A stretch of 64,000 nt of DNA from Saccharopolyspora gloriosae (GTDB lineage: Bacteria > Actinomycetota > Actinomycetes > Mycobacteriales > Pseudonocardiaceae), in assembly GCF_014203325.1 (NCBI RefSeq), contig NZ_JACHIV010000001.1, positions 2,047,501 through 2,111,500 on the forward strand. The letters run 5' to 3'. Of the stretch, positions 35,043 through 43,201 are shown one piece after another (position 1 is the first letter of the stretch; each line of letters opens with the position of its first letter). The position numbers and the translations under genes were made by a program. The notes beneath the pieces are model-generated. The model saw only the letters and a program-made list of their open reading frames with translations, searched no databases and was not told the origin of the DNA.

Positions 35043-36161
35043 TCATTCGAAGGTGATCACGCCGCGGATCGTGTCGCCCTCCTCCATGTCGCGGTAGCCC
35101 TGGTTGATGTCCTCCAGGCGGTAGGTGCGGGTGATCAGCTCGTCGAGCTTCAGACGGCCCGCGCGGTAGAGGTCGAGCAGCTTCGGCACGTCGTTGCGGG
35201 GCTTGCAGCCGCCGTAGACGCCGCCGCGCAGCTGCTTCTCGAACATGACGAACGGGAACAGGCTCAGCGACACCTGGTGGGTGCTCATCGCGCCGACGCC
35301 GCCGAGCGCGAGCACGCCGCCCTTGCTGATCAGCCCGAGCGCCGGTTCGATCATGTCGCCGGGGACCACGCCGACGGTGATGATCGCCCGGTCGGCCATC
35401 ACGCCGGCGGTGAGGTCGGCGACCAGGGCGTGGGCTTCGGCGAGGTCGGCGGCGGTGTGGGTGGCGCCGAACTCGCGGGCCTTCTCCCGCTTCCACCGCA
35501 CCGGATCGACGGCGACGATCACCGCGGCCCCGGCGAGGCGGGCGCCCTGCACGGCGTTCATCCCGACTCCGCCGGTGCCGATCACCACCGTCACATCTCC
35601 TTGCCGCACCTGCGCGATGTTGACGGCGGTTCCCCACCCGGTGGGCACCGCGCACCCGGCGATGGCGGCCACGGGCATCGGGATGTCGTCGCCGAACTTC
35701 ACCAGCGAGTCGGCGGGGCAGACGGTGTAGGGCGCGAAGGTGCCGAGGAACGTCATCGGCGTCACGGGTTCCCCGTGCGAGTGCACCCGCCGCGATCCGT
35801 CCAGCGCGCGCCCGGTGAGCAGGTCCGCGCCCCGGTCGCACAGGTTGCCGCGGCCGTCCCGGCACCACCGGCAGTGCCCGCAGGACGGGATGAACGTGGT
35901 GATCACCCGGTCGCCGACGGCGAGGTCCGCCACACCGGGCCCGACCTCCTCGACGATGCCCGCGCCTTCGTGCCCGCCGAGCAGCGGCGGCGCGTCGACG
36001 AAGCCGTCCCCGGCGTCGTAGTGGAAGTCGGAGTGGCACAGCCCGGCCGCGGCGAGCTTGACCCGGACCTCCCCGGCGCGCGGTTCGCCGATCTCGATGT
36101 CGTCGATGGTGTACCCGGCGCGTCGTCCCTGTTCTCGCAGCAGGGCGCCTCTGGTCTTCAT
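35043..36161 (-). CDS. NDMA-dependent (mycofactocin-type) zinc alcohol dehydrogenase 2
   Basis: A 372-aa zinc MDR enzyme paralogous to the one at 5888-7015, with GHEGAGIV, CGHCRWC...C, VVIGTGGVGMNAVQGA and the C-terminal GYRDMEEGDTIRGVITF. Proximity to the mft operon (under 1 kb beyond mftR) supports mycofactocin as electron acceptor for its bound NADH. The two paralogues differ in the substrate region (FHYDAGDGFVDAPPL here against EHLRTNAMPVPVYPV), so they probably use different alcohols. Confidence 0.88.
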   Translation of the reverse strand: MKTRGALLREQGRRAGYTIDDIEIGEPRAGEVRVKLAAAGLCHSDFHYDAGDGFVDAPPLLGGHEGAGIVEEVGPGVADLAVGDRVITTFIPSCGHCRWCRDGRGNLCDRGADLLTGRALDGSRRVHSHGEPVTPMTFLGTFAPYTVCPADSLVKFGDDIPMPVAAIAGCAVPTGWGTAVNIAQVRQGDVTVVIGTGGVGMNAVQGARLAGAAVIVAVDPVRWKREKAREFGATHTAADLAEAHALVADLTAGVMADRAIITVGVVPGDMIEPALGLISKGGVLALGGVGAMSTHQVSLSLFPFVMFEKQLRGGVYGGCKPRNDVPKLLDLYRAGRLKLDELITRTYRLEDINQGYRDMEEGDTIRGVITFE

Positions 36162-36286
36162 GGGCCTGGTCCTCCCGGCGCTGGATCGGCCGTGCGGCCG
36201 CCGATCGTTCGGGCCGGGACGCTAGCCGACCGGGTGCCGGTGTTGATCAACGTTGCTGCAAATTCACCCCGATCGGCGCAAATGCG

Positions 36287-37213
36287 CTATCGCGGGGGCT
36301 GTGCGTCGTCGGGCCAATCGAGCTCCCGGCGGCTCTCGAAGTGCCGCGGGGCGCCGGTGATCGGATCGGTGAAGCGGAGGGCTTTCGCCAGCAACCGCAA
36401 CGGATCCGCGAAGTCGTCCGGCGCGCGGTCCCGCACCACCGGGTAGAGGTCGTCGCCGACGATCGGCGCGCCCACCGAGGCCAGGTGCACGCGGAGCTGG
36501 TGGGTCCGCCCCGTCGTCGGCAGCAGCCGGTAGCGGACGGCGGTGCCGCGGCGTTCGACGGGTTCGACGCGGGTCTCCGCGTTCACCGGCCCCGGCACCT
36601 CCTGGGCTTGGAGCACGCCGCGCTCCTTGACGATCCTGCTGCGCACGACGTCAGGCACGGCCGGCTCCGGGGCGTGGTGCGCGATGGCCTCGTACTCCTT
36701 GCGCACCGCGCGGTTCTGGAACAGCAGCTGGTACTCCCGGCGGGCCGCTTCGTGCACCGTGAACAGCACGAGGCCCGCCGTCATCCGGTCCAGCCGGTGC
36801 GCGGGGCTGAGCTCCGGCAGGTCCAGCGCGCGGCGCAACCGGACCAGCGCCGTCTCGGCGACGTGCCCGCCGCGCGGGGTGGTGGCCAGGAAGTGCGGTT
36901 TGTCCACGACCAGCAGGTGCTCGTCGCGGTGCAGGACGTCGAGTTCGAACGGCACCGGCGTCTCCACCGGCAGTGCGCGCTGGATCCACAGGAACGAGCC
37001 CGGTGCGAAGGGCGTGTCCGCGTCGACGAAGCTGCCGTCGACCGCCGCGACGCGTCGTTCCCGCAGCATCCGGTCGACTTCGCCGGGAGCCACCGGCAGC
37101 CGGTCGACGAGGTGGTCCCGCACCGTCGGCCACGTGCCGGTGTCCGGCAGGCGCATCCGCGCGGCGTCGAGGCCGTCGCGTTGCGGCAGGGGAGACCGGA
37201 GCTTGCGTCGCAT
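36287..37213 (-). CDS. RluA-family pseudouridine synthase
   Basis: A 308-aa enzyme that isomerises uridine in rRNA or tRNA. The catalytic motif is HRLDRMTAGLVLF with Asp142; TGRTHQLRVHLASVGAPIVGDDLY is also diagnostic. An S4-like N-terminal part (VDRMLRERRVAAVDGSFV) precedes it. ATG 37213 or in-frame GTG 37216 starts it. The target RNA site cannot be read from sequence. Confidence 0.9.
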   Translation of the reverse strand: MRRKLRSPLPQRDGLDAARMRLPDTGTWPTVRDHLVDRLPVAPGEVDRMLRERRVAAVDGSFVDADTPFAPGSFLWIQRALPVETPVPFELDVLHRDEHLLVVDKPHFLATTPRGGHVAETALVRLRRALDLPELSPAHRLDRMTAGLVLFTVHEAARREYQLLFQNRAVRKEYEAIAHHAPEPAVPDVVRSRIVKERGVLQAQEVPGPVNAETRVEPVERRGTAVRYRLLPTTGRTHQLRVHLASVGAPIVGDDLYPVVRDRAPDDFADPLRLLAKALRFTDPITGAPRHFESRRELDWPDDAQPPR

Positions 37214-37349
37214 CACCGGCCAGCGTAGGCCGCCGCGCGGGGACGTCGTGCCACGCCGGGGCGAACCCGGTGCAGGGGGAGGCCGTCCAGTCCGTGGGAC
37301 GGTCGTTCGCGCGGTTGACCACGACTCGGGGCGGGGCAAGAATCGTCGT

Positions 37350-37439
37350 GTGGATGTCGCGGCGCGGTTCTTCTTCGCTCGCCTGCACGTCGATCTCCGG
37401 CGGCACGCGAGCGCGATCTGTGCCCCCGCGCTGCCCTGA
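37350..37439 (+). CDS. Cys-containing leader peptide upstream of tRNA-Cys
   Basis: A 29-aa frame (GTG start) reading ARFFFARLHVDLRRHASAICAPALP near its end. RLHVDLRR-ASA-C is the signature of the small actinobacterial leader peptides found upstream of sulfur and cysteine genes. AAGAAT followed 6 nt later by GTG suggests leaderless translation. An attenuator-like hairpin lies 17 bp after the stop, then tRNA-Cys 60 bp further on. The single Cys codon (TGT, sixth from the end) could report Cys-tRNA supply. Confidence 0.6.
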   Translation: MDVAARFFFARLHVDLRRHASAICAPALP

Positions 37440-37455
37440 GCAGCGTCCTGGTGAC

Positions 37456-37475
37456 CGGCCGGTACCACCCGGCCG
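37456..37475 (+). terminator. Hairpin between leader peptide and tRNA-Cys
   Basis: CGGCCGG and CCGGCCG form a perfect 7-bp stem with loop TACCAC. Placed between the leader peptide and tRNA-Cys, it could be an attenuator or a simple terminator for the leader transcript. The rest of 37214-37535 contains nothing else I can assign. Confidence 0.5.
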
Positions 37476-37535
37476 TTGTCAGTCCTATGTGGACTTGTTT
37501 CCGATCGTCCGGCGCGGTGGCCGGAATCGGATCGT

Positions 37536-37606
37536 GGCGGAGTGACCGAGTGGCTAGGTAAGGGCCTGCAAAGCCCTGCACACGGGTTCGAATCCCGTCT
37601 CCGCCT
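37536..37606 (+). tRNA. tRNA-Cys (GCA)
   Basis: Complete 71-nt cloverleaf: acceptor GGCGGAG/CTCCGCC, anticodon stem AGGGC/GCCCT with loop CTGCAAA (anticodon GCA), T-arm CGGGTTCGAATCCCG, discriminator U. The CCA end is not encoded. The only tRNA seen in the window. Confidence 0.97.
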
Positions 37607-37732
37607 CCCCTTCCCCTCCGGCGAGCTCGTGCGTCCCCGCGGCGCCTCGTCGCGTTCTCGACGCGGTCGCCGCGGGCGCAATCCCCCGGCGACCCGTTTC
37701 ACCCGCGCGCAGCGGGTACACGGGAGGCAGTG

Positions 37733-38884
37733 ATGACATCCGTTCCGCTCTCGGTCCTCGACCTCGCACCGGTGCCCTCCGGCGGCACCGCCGCGGGCGC
37801 GCTGCGGGACACCGTCGACCTCGCCCAGCACGTGGAGCGGTACGGCTACCGGCGCTTCTGGCTGGCCGAACACCACCTGGTGCCGGGAGTCGCGTCGTCC
37901 TCCCCGGCGGTGCTGATCGCGTCCGTGGCCGCCGCGACCCGGCGCATCCGCGTCGGTTCCGGCGCGGTGCTGCTCGGCCAGCACACGCCGCTGCAGGTCG
38001 CGGAGGACTTCGGCACCATCGCCCAGCTGCACCCGGACCGCATCGACCTCGGTCTCGGCCGTTCCGGCCTGGCGAAGTTCGTCGAACTCGCGAAGGCCGC
38101 GCTCGACCGGGAACCGGACGACGTGCCCGCGACCCCGCCGGAACCGGTGCTCGTCGACGGGCTGCCCGTGCCGCGCACCGCGCGCGGCGGTTCGCTGTCG
38201 CGGGCCCGCGCGCAGCGGCTCGAAGCGCACGTCCGGCTGCTCGGCGGCACCGGACAACCGGAGTACGACGAGCAGGTGCGCGACGTGCTCGCGTTCCTCG
38301 ACGGCACGTTCCGCGACACCGACGGGCAGGAGGCGCGCGCGGTCACCGCGGAGCAGGCGCTGCTGCAGGTGTGGGTGCTCGGCGCCAGCGCCGGGCCCAG
38401 CTCCCGCGCGGCGGGCGCACTGGGCTTGCCGTTCGTGTCGAACTACCACGTCACGCCCGGCACCGTGCTCGACTCCGCCGCGTCCTACCGCGAGTCGTTC
38501 GTGCCCTCCGCGCGGCTGGACCGGCCGTACCTCGTGGTGTCGGCGGACGTGCTCGTCGCCGACGACGACGCCACCGCGCGGGAGCTCGCCAAGCCGTTCG
38601 CCGGATGGGTGCACGACATCCGCTACGGCGACGGCGCCCAGCCGTACCTGACCCCGGCCGAAGCGGACCGGCGCACCTGGACCGCCCCTGAACGCGCCGT
38701 AGTCGCCGACCGGTTGCAGACCCGCATCGTCGGTTCCCCGGACACCGCGGTGGAACGCCTGGAGGTGCTGCGCCGGGTCACCGGGGCCGACGAGCTGCTG
38801 ATCACCACCATCACCCACGACCACCAGGACCGCCTCCGCTCGTTCGAACTGCTGGCGAAGGCCTGGGCCGCCGCCGGGCACTGA
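37733..38884 (+). CDS. Luciferase-like flavin monooxygenase
   Basis: A 383-aa LLM-superfamily protein: N-terminal [20 protein letters not shown] and [23 protein letters not shown] are typical of the FMN-dependent MsnO8-like branch; [22 protein letters not shown] follows. Such enzymes use reduced FMN and O2 on an unidentified substrate. ATG 37733 has GGGAGG 5 nt upstream. Single gene between tRNA-Cys and a MerR regulator. A region near residues 120-160 ([16 protein letters not shown]) appears to be a linker-like insert. Confidence 0.85.
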   Translation: MTSVPLSVLDLAPVPSGGTAAGALRDTVDLAQHVERYGYRRFWLAEHHLVPGVASSSPAVLIASVAAATRRIRVGSGAVLLGQHTPLQVAEDFGTIAQLHPDRIDLGLGRSGLAKFVELAKAALDREPDDVPATPPEPVLVDGLPVPRTARGGSLSRARAQRLEAHVRLLGGTGQPEYDEQVRDVLAFLDGTFRDTDGQEARAVTAEQALLQVWVLGASAGPSSRAAGALGLPFVSNYHVTPGTVLDSAASYRESFVPSARLDRPYLVVSADVLVADDDATARELAKPFAGWVHDIRYGDGAQPYLTPAEADRRTWTAPERAVVADRLQTRIVGSPDTAVERLEVLRRVTGADELLITTITHDHQDRLRSFELLAKAWAAAGH

Positions 38885-39014
38885 AACGCCTCGGAGCACC
38901 CGCCCGAGCACCACCCCGCCGAGTTCCCGCTTGACCGTGACCTGGGGGCACGGTTTTTCATTGCCGGAGGAACTCGACGGCTCGGTCCCGAGCCCGAAGC
39001 ACGAGGGGGAACCG

Positions 39015-39737
39015 GTGGGGTGGAGCACGCGCCAGGTGGCGGAGCTCGCCGGCACGACGCTGAAGACGGTCCGGCACTACCACAAGATCGGGCTGCTGAA
39101 CGAGCCCGAGCGAGCGGCGAACGGGTACAAGCAGTACGGGGTCACGCACCTCATCCGGCTCTTGCGGATCCGCAGGCTCGTCGACCTGGGGGTGCCGCTG
39201 TCCGACATCGCGGCGGTGGAGGAAGCGGGGGAGAACGCGGAGCAGACGCTGCGCGCGCTCGACGCGGAGCTCGCCGCCAGCATCGACCGCCAGCAGCGGA
39301 TGCGGCAGGAGCTCGCCGTGCTCCTCGAACACCGGACCTCCGGCGAAGTGCCGACGGGTTTCGACGCGTTCGCCCGCGAGATGAGCGACGCCGACCGGTC
39401 CTTCCTGCTGATCTGCGCCCAGATCCTCGGGCCGGCGGAGATGGCGGCGTTGCAAGAGCTGCACGCGGCTCCGCGCACCCCGGTCGACGAGGAGTTCGAC
39501 GCGCTGCCCGCGGACGCGAGCGACGAGGCTCGCCAGCAGCTCGCGGAACGCTTCGCGCCGGAGGTCATCCAGCAGCTCGCTGACCACCCGTCGTTGCAGA
39601 ACCCGGTGGCGAGGGTGAAGGGCGGCGAGGCGCTGGCGTCATCGGCCGTGGGGCGCGGACTGGTCGAGCTCTACAACCCGGCCCAGGTCGACGTGCTGAT
39701 CCGCCTGCACGCGCTCATCGAGGACCACCGGGGCTGA
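39015..39737 (+). CDS. MerR-family transcriptional regulator
   Basis: A 240-aa regulator with the N-terminal winged HTH of MerR proteins (STRQVAELAGTTLKTVRHYHKIGLLNEPERAANGYKQYG...RLLRIRRLVDLGVPLSDI). A helical dimerisation segment and a C-terminal effector region without obvious metal-binding Cys follow. GTG 39015 is selected for the GAGGGGGAA just upstream. It ends 9 bp from the convergent siderophore-binding gene. It might control the luciferase-like gene before it, which is on the same strand. Confidence 0.85.
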   Translation: MGWSTRQVAELAGTTLKTVRHYHKIGLLNEPERAANGYKQYGVTHLIRLLRIRRLVDLGVPLSDIAAVEEAGENAEQTLRALDAELAASIDRQQRMRQELAVLLEHRTSGEVPTGFDAFAREMSDADRSFLLICAQILGPAEMAALQELHAAPRTPVDEEFDALPADASDEARQQLAERFAPEVIQQLADHPSLQNPVARVKGGEALASSAVGRGLVELYNPAQVDVLIRLHALIEDHRG

Positions 39738-39746
39738 CCGGGTGCT

Positions 39747-40685
39747 CTAACCCCGGTGCGTCGCCGCCTCGCCGAGGGCGGGCAGCACGTGCTCGATCAG
39801 GTAGGGCAGCGCGAGCACGCCCGGTTCGCGCAGCGCGAACCAGTCGGCGCCGTCGACCGGCAGGTAGCCGCCGTCGCGGACGGCGCGCAGGGTGCCGAAC
39901 ACAGGAGCGGATTCGAGCGCCGGTCGCAGCGCCGGGTTCGGGTAGGCGGTGATGAGCACGTCGGTGTCCACCTGCGCCAGGTTCTCGGCGCTGACCTGCG
40001 CGGAGAAACCCTCGCCCGGCAGGTTCGCCGCCGCGGGCGACAGGCGCAGGCCGAACTCGGTGAGCGTGCGGACCGTGACGTCCCGCGCCGAGCGGATCAC
40101 GCCGAGACCACCGGGACCGTGCGCGAGGGTGACCGCGAACTCGGCGCCCGCCAGCTGCGGATGAGCCGCGCGGACCCGGTGCTCGGTCTCGGCGACGAGC
40201 CGATCGGCCGCGGCGGACTCGCCCAGCGCCCGGCCCACTTGGCGGGTCGTGACCTGCCACGGCTCCTCGTCGGGCGCGTTCTCGAACGCGGTGGTCGGCG
40301 CGAGCGCGGACAGCGCCGGGTACTCGCGGTCGATGTAGTAGTCGCTGCCCGCGAGGATCAGGTCCGGGTGCAGTTCGGCGATGGCCTCGGTGGAGTAGCC
40401 GCCGTCGGTGGGCCGCAACGTCACCGGATGCCAGTCGGGGCGCCGCTGCCACGGCGGGACCTCCTCCGACAGCGGCAGCCCGACCCCGACGGGCCGCACT
40501 CCCAAGGCGAGCGCGGCATCGACGTCGGCCGGCCCCAGCGCGACGACGCGCGCCGGATGCGGCGGTGCGAAAGCGGTCCCCAGCCGATGCGGCACCGCCG
40601 TCCCCACCCCCTCCGGCGGAGCAGGCACCGCGGAACACCCGGCGACCAGCCCCAGCAGCACGACGAGCAAAGCCGTCCTCTTCAC
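39747..40685 (-). CDS. Iron-siderophore ABC substrate-binding lipoprotein
   Basis: A 312-aa helical-backbone (type III) binding protein. Signal peptide with lipobox LVAGC (Cys17), then RVVALGPADVDAALALGVRPVGVG and the DLILAGSDYY pattern of FepB/FecB-like proteins. It would capture ferric siderophores outside the cell. No permease or ATPase gene is adjacent; its start overlaps the stop of the acyl-CoA dehydrogenase gene (ATGA), an unusual partner suggesting a possible siderophore or natural-product link. Confidence 0.85.
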   Translation of the reverse strand: MKRTALLVVLLGLVAGCSAVPAPPEGVGTAVPHRLGTAFAPPHPARVVALGPADVDAALALGVRPVGVGLPLSEEVPPWQRRPDWHPVTLRPTDGGYSTEAIAELHPDLILAGSDYYIDREYPALSALAPTTAFENAPDEEPWQVTTRQVGRALGESAAADRLVAETEHRVRAAHPQLAGAEFAVTLAHGPGGLGVIRSARDVTVRTLTEFGLRLSPAAANLPGEGFSAQVSAENLAQVDTDVLITAYPNPALRPALESAPVFGTLRAVRDGGYLPVDGADWFALREPGVLALPYLIEHVLPALGEAATHRG

Positions 40686-41698
40686 CGCGCACCTCCGGCG
40701 AGCAGTTCGAGCAACTCGTCCTTGATCGCCGGTCGAGAGGCCGCGACCAAGGTGAACGTCGCCTCGCGCACCAACCGCTGCCCGTGGGCACCGGCGAGCA
40801 GCGCGGAACTACCGGCCGCCGTCACGAGCGCCCCGGCCGCGCGCAGCGCGAGATCGGCCGCGGCGGCACGGGCCGGGGCGATGTCCGCGCCCGCCGCGAA
40901 CGCCGCGTTGAGCTCCTCGCGCGCGTCGTCGCGCCACGCCTCCAGCCGCTCGGCGACGCGGGGCCGTCCCGCTTCGGCGATGAGGCGTGCGCAGCGGCCG
41001 GTCAACCCGAGCGGGAGCGAGCCGTTGAGCCAGGAACCGCGTGCCTGCGCGGACAGCACGTCGGCGTGCGGGAGCACGCCGAGCACCCGCTCGGCGGGAA
41101 GGAAGAAGTCCTCGAACCACAGCCGCACCGTGGAAGTCGCCTGCGCCGCGACGAGTTCGAGCGGTTCGACGCGGATCCCGGTGTCCGGTCGGGCATCGAC
41201 GAGCCCGTTGACGACGAGGTCGTCTTGGCGCGCCGACAGCTGCAGCACGTCCACCAGCCCCCACCCGCTGACGAACGGTGCCTCACCGTCGAGCCGGTAG
41301 CCGCCGTCGACGGGCGTCGCGTGCAGCCGCGGCGGCTGCGGGACCGCTCCCGCGAACGACACGCCCCCGCGCACCGCTCCCCGCACGACGTCCGCGAAAT
41401 AGCGTTCTCGCAGCTCGGCGCGATCGGTGGTGGCGATCCCGTGCACCACCCCGTGGTGCTGCGCCCACACGAACGCCGTCGTCAGGCAGCCCCCGGCGAG
41501 CGCCTCGAAGACCCGCGCGGAGTCGACGAGGCCCAGGCCGGGACCACCGTGCTCCGGTGGCGCGGTGAGCCCGTAGAAGCCCTCCTGCGCCAGCAGGTCG
41601 AAATGGCTGCGCGGCACCTCGCCTGCGGCGTCGACCGCGGATGCGGCGGGGAACAGCACCTCGTCGGCCAGGGCCTGCGCACGCTCAATGGTGACCAC
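40682..41698 (-). CDS. Acyl-CoA dehydrogenase-family flavoprotein
   Basis: A 338-aa member of the acyl-CoA dehydrogenase fold: N-terminal helical domain (GFYGLTAPPEHGGPGLGLVDSARVFEAL), a beta-domain (VSGWGLVDVLQLSARQDD), and a shortened C-terminal helical domain. The usual catalytic Glu region is not readable, so it may be a side-chain-modifying or monooxygenase-type relative. GTG start; translationally coupled to the siderophore-binding lipoprotein. Function of the pair unknown. Confidence 0.75.
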   Translation of the reverse strand: MVTIERAQALADEVLFPAASAVDAAGEVPRSHFDLLAQEGFYGLTAPPEHGGPGLGLVDSARVFEALAGGCLTTAFVWAQHHGVVHGIATTDRAELRERYFADVVRGAVRGGVSFAGAVPQPPRLHATPVDGGYRLDGEAPFVSGWGLVDVLQLSARQDDLVVNGLVDARPDTGIRVEPLELVAAQATSTVRLWFEDFFLPAERVLGVLPHADVLSAQARGSWLNGSLPLGLTGRCARLIAEAGRPRVAERLEAWRDDAREELNAAFAAGADIAPARAAAADLALRAAGALVTAAGSSALLAGAHGQRLVREATFTLVAASRPAIKDELLELLAGGAR

Positions 41699-41738
41699 GC
41701 CGCGAGGCTACCTCCGGCAGATCGCGACGGAGGTCGTT

Positions 41739-43181
41739 TCAGTCATCGAGCCCACCGAGGTCCAACACCTCCACGTGCCCCGTCTTGTCGCGCCGCAGCA
41801 CCGGGATGTCGCCAATCCGGTCGCCGGAGTCGCCGTCCAGCATGAAACGTCCGCTGGCTCCGGACACCAGGTTCGTCGGATGGTTGAGCAGGAACAGGTT
41901 GTCGTGCACTCCGCCGGGGGTGGGCACGGTACGAACGCCGCTCACCGAGTTCTTCGCGGCCGTGACGGCCGCGTAGGTGGCGTCGTGGCCCATCACGGTC
42001 CAATTGGACTCGCGGACGTTTCCGCCGAACCGCCTCTCCATCTCGCCGGTGAAGCGCAAGTACAGATCGCGGTGGAGATTGCGCTGGTCGCGGAGCGCGG
42101 TGGGGTCGGACACCGATGCGTAGAGAACTGCGGCCGATGCGTTCTCGTTCTTCGGCAGATCGGTCGATTCGGACCCGGTCACGACGGTGATCGGCCGGTC
42201 GCGTATGCAGCCGCGATTGCTGATCTGTTCCATGAACTTGGGAAGCAGGTTGCTGCGACCCGCGTACAGCACCGTGCGCGGAGCGTCCGCGCTGCACAAC
42301 CGGGAGGCGATGGTCCCGAACTGCGTGTCGAGTCCGAATGCGTCCGATCCACCGCCGTAGGGAGCGGACATGCTCCCGGTTCTCGTCACGATCTCGGAGA
42401 ACGTGTCTTCGAAGTTCTTTTGCAGGTCCGCGGTGTAGTAGTCGTTGCGGCTCTCGTCGTGGACGAGGATCGCCGTGGCGGCCGGATCGCCGAGGTGTTC
42501 GGCGACGGCTTCCAGTTCTTGGTGCAGACTCGGGGAAACGCGGGTGAGTCCTTTGATGGGCGGGCCGCTCTCCTCGGACGTGCTGTTGAACCTGTCGGCG
42601 CTGAGATAACCGACCATGGGGATGCCCGCCGCGGACAACTTGCGGGCGCCTTTCTCCGTTTCGGGAGAGCTGAGACCGAGTCCGGTGACGGCGACCAGGT
42701 TCTCCGGCTCGTCGACCATCTTGAGCAGCTCATCGGTGACCTGTTCGGAAGCGTGCTCGTCGCGTCCTTCGTTGGCGAGTGCCAAGCGGAACTTCAAGCC
42801 GGGTCCACCGGCGTTCGCCGACAGCTGGGCAATGTAGGCGCCCCGCAGGTAGTCGTTGATCTGCTCGATGGACAAGCTGGCGCCGGGTTCGGCGGTCATC
42901 GGCATCAGCACCGCCACGGTGACGACTTCGGGTTCCTGAGCGACGCGCTCGTTCTCCTGCCGGATCTTGTCCTCGACATCGGCCAGTTCAGAGGAGAACG
43001 GGAACGAGCCGTCGGTCACTCCGACGCACTCACCCTCGTCGCCCGCGTGCCACACGCCGGTGTCGCACCGCTGCACGAGCCCGACGACCACGACGACGCC
43101 GAGTGCGAGGGCGAGTACGGTCCCGAGCGCCAGCGAGACTCGTAAGAGCCATCGGGGGCGGGGTGGCGTTTCGAAGCTCAC
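41739..43181 (-). CDS. Membrane-anchored periplasmic-binding-like (type 1) receptor
   Basis: A 480-aa protein. A cytoplasmic stub is followed by a transmembrane helix at about residues 12-36 (LLRVSLALGTVLALALGVVVVVGLV), then a large exported domain of the Leu/Ile/Val-binding (Peripla_BP) type. Segments include EVVTVAVLMPMTAEPGASLSIEQINDYLRGAY, VAVTGLGLSSPETEKGARKLSAAGIPMVGYLSAD and ATAILVHDESRNDYY. Two free-standing Cys pairs are present. No lipobox, permease or transport ATPase is nearby; instead a P-loop ATPase gene lies 20 bp upstream on the same strand. This looks like a sensor rather than a transporter component. GTG 43181 has AGGA 5 nt upstream. Confidence 0.75.
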   Translation of the reverse strand: MSFETPPRPRWLLRVSLALGTVLALALGVVVVVGLVQRCDTGVWHAGDEGECVGVTDGSFPFSSELADVEDKIRQENERVAQEPEVVTVAVLMPMTAEPGASLSIEQINDYLRGAYIAQLSANAGGPGLKFRLALANEGRDEHASEQVTDELLKMVDEPENLVAVTGLGLSSPETEKGARKLSAAGIPMVGYLSADRFNSTSEESGPPIKGLTRVSPSLHQELEAVAEHLGDPAATAILVHDESRNDYYTADLQKNFEDTFSEIVTRTGSMSAPYGGGSDAFGLDTQFGTIASRLCSADAPRTVLYAGRSNLLPKFMEQISNRGCIRDRPITVVTGSESTDLPKNENASAAVLYASVSDPTALRDQRNLHRDLYLRFTGEMERRFGGNVRESNWTVMGHDATYAAVTAAKNSVSGVRTVPTPGGVHDNLFLLNHPTNLVSGASGRFMLDGDSGDRIGDIPVLRRDKTGHVEVLDLGGLDD

Positions 43182-43201
43182 GCTGTTCCTTTCGTCCGGC
43201 G

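Noticed and set aside
36287-39055. Single 922-aa minus-strand protein across tRNA-Cys and the luciferase-like gene
   Set aside because: Only the part below 37213 has pseudouridine-synthase motifs; the rest crosses the tRNA gene and is antisense to the plus-strand monooxygenase.
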